Origin: Streptomyces pseudovenezuelae
GTDB taxonomy: Bacteria; Actinomycetota; Actinomycetes; Streptomycetales; Streptomycetaceae
Length of the DNA: 64,000 bases
Assembly (NCBI RefSeq): GCF_001513955.1
Contig: NZ_KQ948149.1
Coordinates: 654,227 to 718,226 of the forward strand
Direction: 5' to 3'
This document shows positions 60,581-64,000 of this stretch, in pieces; within the stretch, counting starts at the first letter, position 1, and every line of letters starts with the position of its first letter. The notes beneath the pieces are model-generated. The model saw only the letters and a program-made list of their open reading frames with translations, was not told where the DNA came from and did no database searches. A program made the position numbers and the translations under genes.

Positions 60581-62755
60581 ATGAGGGCCGGAGAGACAAC
60601 CGCTACGACGAGGCCTGGGCCGCGGCGCGGGCGAGCCGTTCCATGGGCGGTGCTCGGGCTGTGGATTGCCGTGATCGCGCTCGTCGGGCCGTTCGCCGCG
60701 AAGCTCGGCAGCGTGCAGCACGACAAGATCACCGACTACCTGCCGGCGAGTGCGGACTCGACACAAGCGGCGAAGATCGAGGAGAAGTTGCCCGGGGGCG
60801 AGACCACGGAGATGGTGCTCGTCTACCACCGGGACAGCGGGCTCAGCGCCGCCGACCGCAAGACCGCGGCCGGGCAGGTCGCGGAGATCACCCGGCAGCA
60901 CGAGCTGATCGGCGGTGCTCCCGAGGGGATTCCGTCCAAGGACGGCACGACCCTGATGTACCCCATCGCCAGCAACGAGCCCGGGGCGGACGAGGAGAAG
61001 CAGGACAAGCTCGTCACCGATGTTCGTGAAGTCGCCCAGGGCGAGGGCGGGTTGAGTGTCGATGTGGGCGGCACCGGCGCGCTGGGCACCGACTCCGGCG
61101 CGGTCTACGACCCGCTCGGCGGACCGCTGCTCTACACCACCGTCGCCGTCGTCGCCGTACTGCTGATCCTGATCTACCGCAGCCCCGTGCTGTGGCTCGT
61201 GCCCCTCGTCGTCGCCGGGATCGCCGACTACATGTCGATGGGCGTCGCCTACGGCCTCAACCAGGCCTTCGGCACGACCGTCTCGGGGCAGAGCTCGGGT
61301 GTGATGACGATCCTCGTGTTCGGGGCGGGCACGGACTACGCGCTGCTGCTCGTCGCGCGCTACCGGGAGGAGCTGCGGCGCATCGAGCGGCCGTACGAGG
61401 CCATGGTCGCCGCCCTGCGCGGCTGCGGGCCCGCGGTGCTCGCCTCCTCCGGCACCGTCGCCGCGGGACTGCTGTGCCTGCTCGCCGCCGACCTCAACAG
61501 CAGCCGGGGTATGGGCCCGCTCGGCACGGTCGGCGTGCTGTGCGCGCTGATCGCGATGCTGACCCTGCTCCCCGCCGTCCTCGTGCTGGTCGGACGGCGG
61601 GTGTTCTGGCCGCTCGTGCCCGCCTTCGGGAGCACGCCCAAGCAGCGGCGGAGCCTGTTCTCGGCGATGGGCAGCTCTGCCGGACGCAGGCCCCTGACCG
61701 TCCTGGCGAGCGGTGCCGTACTGCTCGGCGCCCTCGCCCTGGGCTCGTTCAACCTGCCGGGAGCGCTCAAGCAGGAGGACTCCTTCGTCACCAAGCCGGA
61801 GTCCGTCGTCGCGATGGAGACCGTTGCCAAGGCCTATCCCGAGCAGGGCAGCCAGCCCATCGACGTGATCACCCCGCAGGACCGCGCCGACGACACCCTC
61901 GCGACCGTCCGCGGCACACCGGGAGTCGCCGGCGCGGAGAAGGGGCGTACGGGAGACGGCTGGACTGAGATCTCCGTCTTCGCGAAGAGCGCGCCGCAGT
62001 CGGCGGGGGAGAGCGCCACCATCAAGTCCCTGCGGGACGAACTGAAGGGCTCCTACGTCGGCGGGGACAGCGCCCAGCAGATCGACCTGGAGGACACCAA
62101 CGCCCGGGACACGAAGATCGTCGTACCGCTCGTCCTCGTCTGCGTGATGCTCATCCTGATCGGGCTGCTGCGGAGTCTGGTCGCACCGCTGCTCCTGGTG
62201 GTCGCGGTCGTCGCGGTGTGGGGCGCCTCCCTCGGGATCGGCGGACTGGTCTTCGAACCGCTCCTCGGCCTCAAGGGCACCGACCCGGGGCTCGGACTGC
62301 TGTCCTTCGTGTTCCTGGTCGCCCTCGGCGTCGACTACGGCATCTTCCTCATGCACCGGATGAGGGAGGAGTCCCTGGCGGGAGCGGAACCGGCCACGGC
62401 GGCACTCACCGCACTGCGCACCACCGGCGGCGTCATCGCCTCCGCCGGACTCGTCCTCGCCGCGACCTTCGCCGTGCTGACGAACATGGGCCTGGTGCAG
62501 CTGGTCCAGCTCGGCTTCGTGATCGCCGTCGGCGTCCTGCTCGACACCTTCCTCGTAAGGACGTATCTGGTGACCAGTGCCAGCGTCGCCCTGGGCCGGA
62601 AGGTGTGGTGGCCGGGCGTGCTCTCACGGGAGCCCGGGCCGGCCGAACCGGCCGCGTCGAGCGGAAGGGGCGGACCGACCGAGCCCCCCCCGGCATCCGG
62701 AAACGGTCAGTACACCCTGAGCACGCTGACCGAAGGCCTCGATCGAACGCTCTGA
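60581..62755 (+). CDS. MMPL/RND-family membrane transporter
   Basis: A 724-residue RND-superfamily exporter of the MMPL type. It has a first helix (residues about 20-40), a non-cytoplasmic porter domain (LPASADSTQAAKIEEKLPGGETTEMVLVYHRD), a bundle of helices (about 185-340, VFGAGTDYALLLVARYREEL carrying the proton-relay Asp-Tyr pair), a second porter domain, and a second helix bundle (about 510-680, LVALGVDYGIFLMHRMREE). The tandem G-x-x-x-D-Y motifs are the family signature. The tail is disordered. Substrate unknown: lipids, pigments or drugs. ATG 60581 follows GGAGGGAGATCGGTCA. The downstream histidine kinase may control it. Confidence 0.92.
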   Translation: MRAGETTATTRPGPRRGRAVPWAVLGLWIAVIALVGPFAAKLGSVQHDKITDYLPASADSTQAAKIEEKLPGGETTEMVLVYHRDSGLSAADRKTAAGQVAEITRQHELIGGAPEGIPSKDGTTLMYPIASNEPGADEEKQDKLVTDVREVAQGEGGLSVDVGGTGALGTDSGAVYDPLGGPLLYTTVAVVAVLLILIYRSPVLWLVPLVVAGIADYMSMGVAYGLNQAFGTTVSGQSSGVMTILVFGAGTDYALLLVARYREELRRIERPYEAMVAALRGCGPAVLASSGTVAAGLLCLLAADLNSSRGMGPLGTVGVLCALIAMLTLLPAVLVLVGRRVFWPLVPAFGSTPKQRRSLFSAMGSSAGRRPLTVLASGAVLLGALALGSFNLPGALKQEDSFVTKPESVVAMETVAKAYPEQGSQPIDVITPQDRADDTLATVRGTPGVAGAEKGRTGDGWTEISVFAKSAPQSAGESATIKSLRDELKGSYVGGDSAQQIDLEDTNARDTKIVVPLVLVCVMLILIGLLRSLVAPLLLVVAVVAVWGASLGIGGLVFEPLLGLKGTDPGLGLLSFVFLVALGVDYGIFLMHRMREESLAGAEPATAALTALRTTGGVIASAGLVLAATFAVLTNMGLVQLVQLGFVIAVGVLLDTFLVRTYLVTSASVALGRKVWWPGVLSREPGPAEPAASSGRGGPTEPPPASGNGQYTLSTLTEGLDRTL

Positions 62756-62857
62756 CCGAGCACGCTGATCGTGCACCTTGATCCGGCGGGCCCGCCCAGG
62801 CGCCTCTTCTTCCGGAGGGGCGCCCGGGTTCCCGCACGAGTACCGGAAGTTGGAGCC

Positions 62858-64000
62858 GTGGAAGAACGGGGAACGACCACAGGGGTACGCGACCGGTGGG
62901 CGGCGGAGACGGCGGCGGGTAGCGGCGGGCGGTCCCGTCGCGTCGAGCGCATCATGTCCGCCGTCAACCGCGAACCGCTGACCGCACCGCACCGCACCCG
63001 CAACGACGCGGTCCTCGCCCTGTGCGTCGCCGTGCTCGCTCTGGCCATCGCCCTGACGGGCGGCGAAGGGACCCGGCCCGACCATCTCAGCTCGATGCTG
63101 CTGCTCGCCGGGCACGTGCCCCTCGTATGGCGGCGGCGCAGTCCGTCGGTGGCCCTGCTCGGGGTGGTGGCCTGCATGGCTCCGTACTACGCCTTCGACT
63201 ACAACCCCGCCCTGCCCGCCCCCGCGATCGTCCTGGCGCTCTACACCGTGGCGGCGACCGGCACCGTACGCCGAACGCTGCTCACCGGTGTCGCCGTCCT
63301 CGTCCCGACACTGATCAGCAACGGCCTCACCGACTCGGACGGGGCGCTGGATGCCCTGGAGATCTCCGGCTGGATCATCGCGGTCCTGGTCGTCGGTATC
63401 GCCGTCCGCTACTACCGCTTGTACGTCGCCTCCATCGTCGAGCGGGCCGAACGGGCGGAGCGCACCCGGGAGGAGGAGGCCAGGCGCCGCGTCGCCGAGG
63501 AACGGCTGCGGGTCGCCCGTGACCTGCACGACCTGCTCGCCCACAGCATCACGCTCATCGGCGTGCAGACGTCCGTGGCGGCCCATGTCCTCACCGCCGA
63601 CCCCGAGCGCTTCGACCGCAAGGCCGTCGCCCAGGCACTGGACGACATCGCGGGGACCTGCCGGATCGCCCGGGGGGAACTGCGTACGACGCTGGAGGTG
63701 CTGCGGGCGCATGACACGGTCGTGGGAGTGGACGCGGATCCGGGGCCCGGTTCCGTGCCCGGTTCTGTTTCCGGGGCCGAGGACATGCGGGGGCCGCTGC
63801 CCGGGATCGACGGGCTGGCCGCTCTCGCGGAGACCGGCCGGGTGGCAGGGGCCAAGGTCGAACTCTCCGTCCGCGCGGACGACATCCCGCCCTCCGTGGG
63901 CGCCGCCGCGTACCGGATCGTGCAGGAGGCGCTCACCAACGCCGTACGTCACGGCGGCCGCGAGGACCTCACCGTGCGAGTGGGTCTGTGGACCGCGGAC
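62858..64000 (+). CDS. NarL-type sensor histidine kinase, cut by the right window edge
   Basis: An open frame without stop that runs past base 64000. From GTG 62858 about 380 residues are visible; ATG 62954 is an alternative start. The protein has four to five N-terminal membrane helices (DAVLALCVAVLALAIALTG, MLLLAGHVPLVW, ALLGVVACMAPYYAF, ISGWIIAVLVVGIAVRY), a coiled linker, and the HisKA_3 box V-A-R-D-L-H-D-L-L-A-H-S-I-T with the phospho-acceptor His encoded at 63527. The N box IVQEALTNAVRHGG is at the very end; the G boxes lie outside. The response-regulator gene would be expected beyond the edge. It is 102 bp after the MMPL gene on the same strand. Confidence 0.85.
   Translation, partial: MEERGTTTGVRDRWAAETAAGSGGRSRRVERIMSAVNREPLTAPHRTRNDAVLALCVAVLALAIALTGGEGTRPDHLSSMLLLAGHVPLVWRRRSPSVALLGVVACMAPYYAFDYNPALPAPAIVLALYTVAATGTVRRTLLTGVAVLVPTLISNGLTDSDGALDALEISGWIIAVLVVGIAVRYYRLYVASIVERAERAERTREEEARRRVAEERLRVARDLHDLLAHSITLIGVQTSVAAHVLTADPERFDRKAVAQALDDIAGTCRIARGELRTTLEVLRAHDTVVGVDADPGPGSVPGSVSGAEDMRGPLPGIDGLAALAETGRVAGAKVELSVRADDIPPSVGAAAYRIVQEALTNAVRHGGREDLTVRVGLWTAD

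Overview
The window is chromosomal DNA of a Streptomyces or a close relative. GC content is very high, codon third positions are strongly G/C, GTG starts and GTGA/ATGA overlaps are common, and the gene content fits (PucR and XRE regulators, an F420-type LLM oxidoreductase, a SCO3242-type prenyltransferase, a Tat-exported GH2 enzyme, paired NarL-type histidine kinases). It is cut at both ends: the left edge clips an IS110-family transposase and the right edge clips a sensor histidine kinase. I found no tRNA, rRNA or CRISPR array.

Layout. 1-5.5 kb: IS110 transposase beside pcaL (end of the beta-ketoadipate pathway), a metallo-beta-lactamase-fold hydrolase, exonuclease III, a small conserved protein and an orphan glutamate-type ABC ATPase. 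5.5-16.3 kb: secreted CocE-like hydrolase, a membrane-anchored protein, secreted gamma-glutamyltransferase, a ClpC-like AAA+ protein, methionine aminopeptidase divergent from a small XRE regulator, and a large repeat-containing protein. 16.4-25.3 kb: a reductive pyrimidine/hydantoin catabolic locus (two near-identical beta-ureidopropionase-type amidohydrolases, class III aminotransferase, PucR regulator, dihydropyrimidinase, LLM oxidoreductase, NCS1 permease). 25.4-32.3 kb: a DUF3558-like secreted protein, an AhpD-like protein, a two-component pair, a second GGT-family enzyme and an inositol-monophosphatase-family enzyme. 32.5-41.2 kb: an FAD oxidoreductase, then an Ebo-type operon (UbiA-type EboC, sugar-phosphate isomerase/epimerase, EboA, TatD-type EboB, EboE, phosphodiesterase EboF, cytochrome P450). 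41.3-53.7 kb: macro-domain protein, small secreted protein, giant Tat beta-galactosidase with an inserted LamG domain, a P-type ATPase remnant, the Ada/AlkA-Ogt alkylation-repair pair, a LuxR regulator, a WD40 protein, a sirtuin and a NUDIX hydrolase. 54.3-59.3 kb: an amidase-nitrilase-permease operon divergent from a LacI regulator, with three copies of the palindrome CCCAATCGATTGGG between them. 59.3-64 kb: an odd reverse-strand repeat ORF, an MMPL transporter and the cut histidine kinase.

Most attractive biology: (i) the Ebo-type operon, inferred to process and deliver an unknown prenyl- or isoprenoid-related metabolite, with an added P450 and a duplicated translation-start junction that creates a 10-codon mini-gene; (ii) the pyrimidine locus, which lacks a dihydropyrimidine dehydrogenase but carries an F420-type enzyme that could supply the reduction; (iii) the LacI-controlled amidase/nitrilase operon with a permease I do not recognise, built from two repeated halves; (iv) the 33-bp divergent leaderless promoter shared by map and an XRE regulator. 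Family names come from motif recognition in the sequence; no database search was run.
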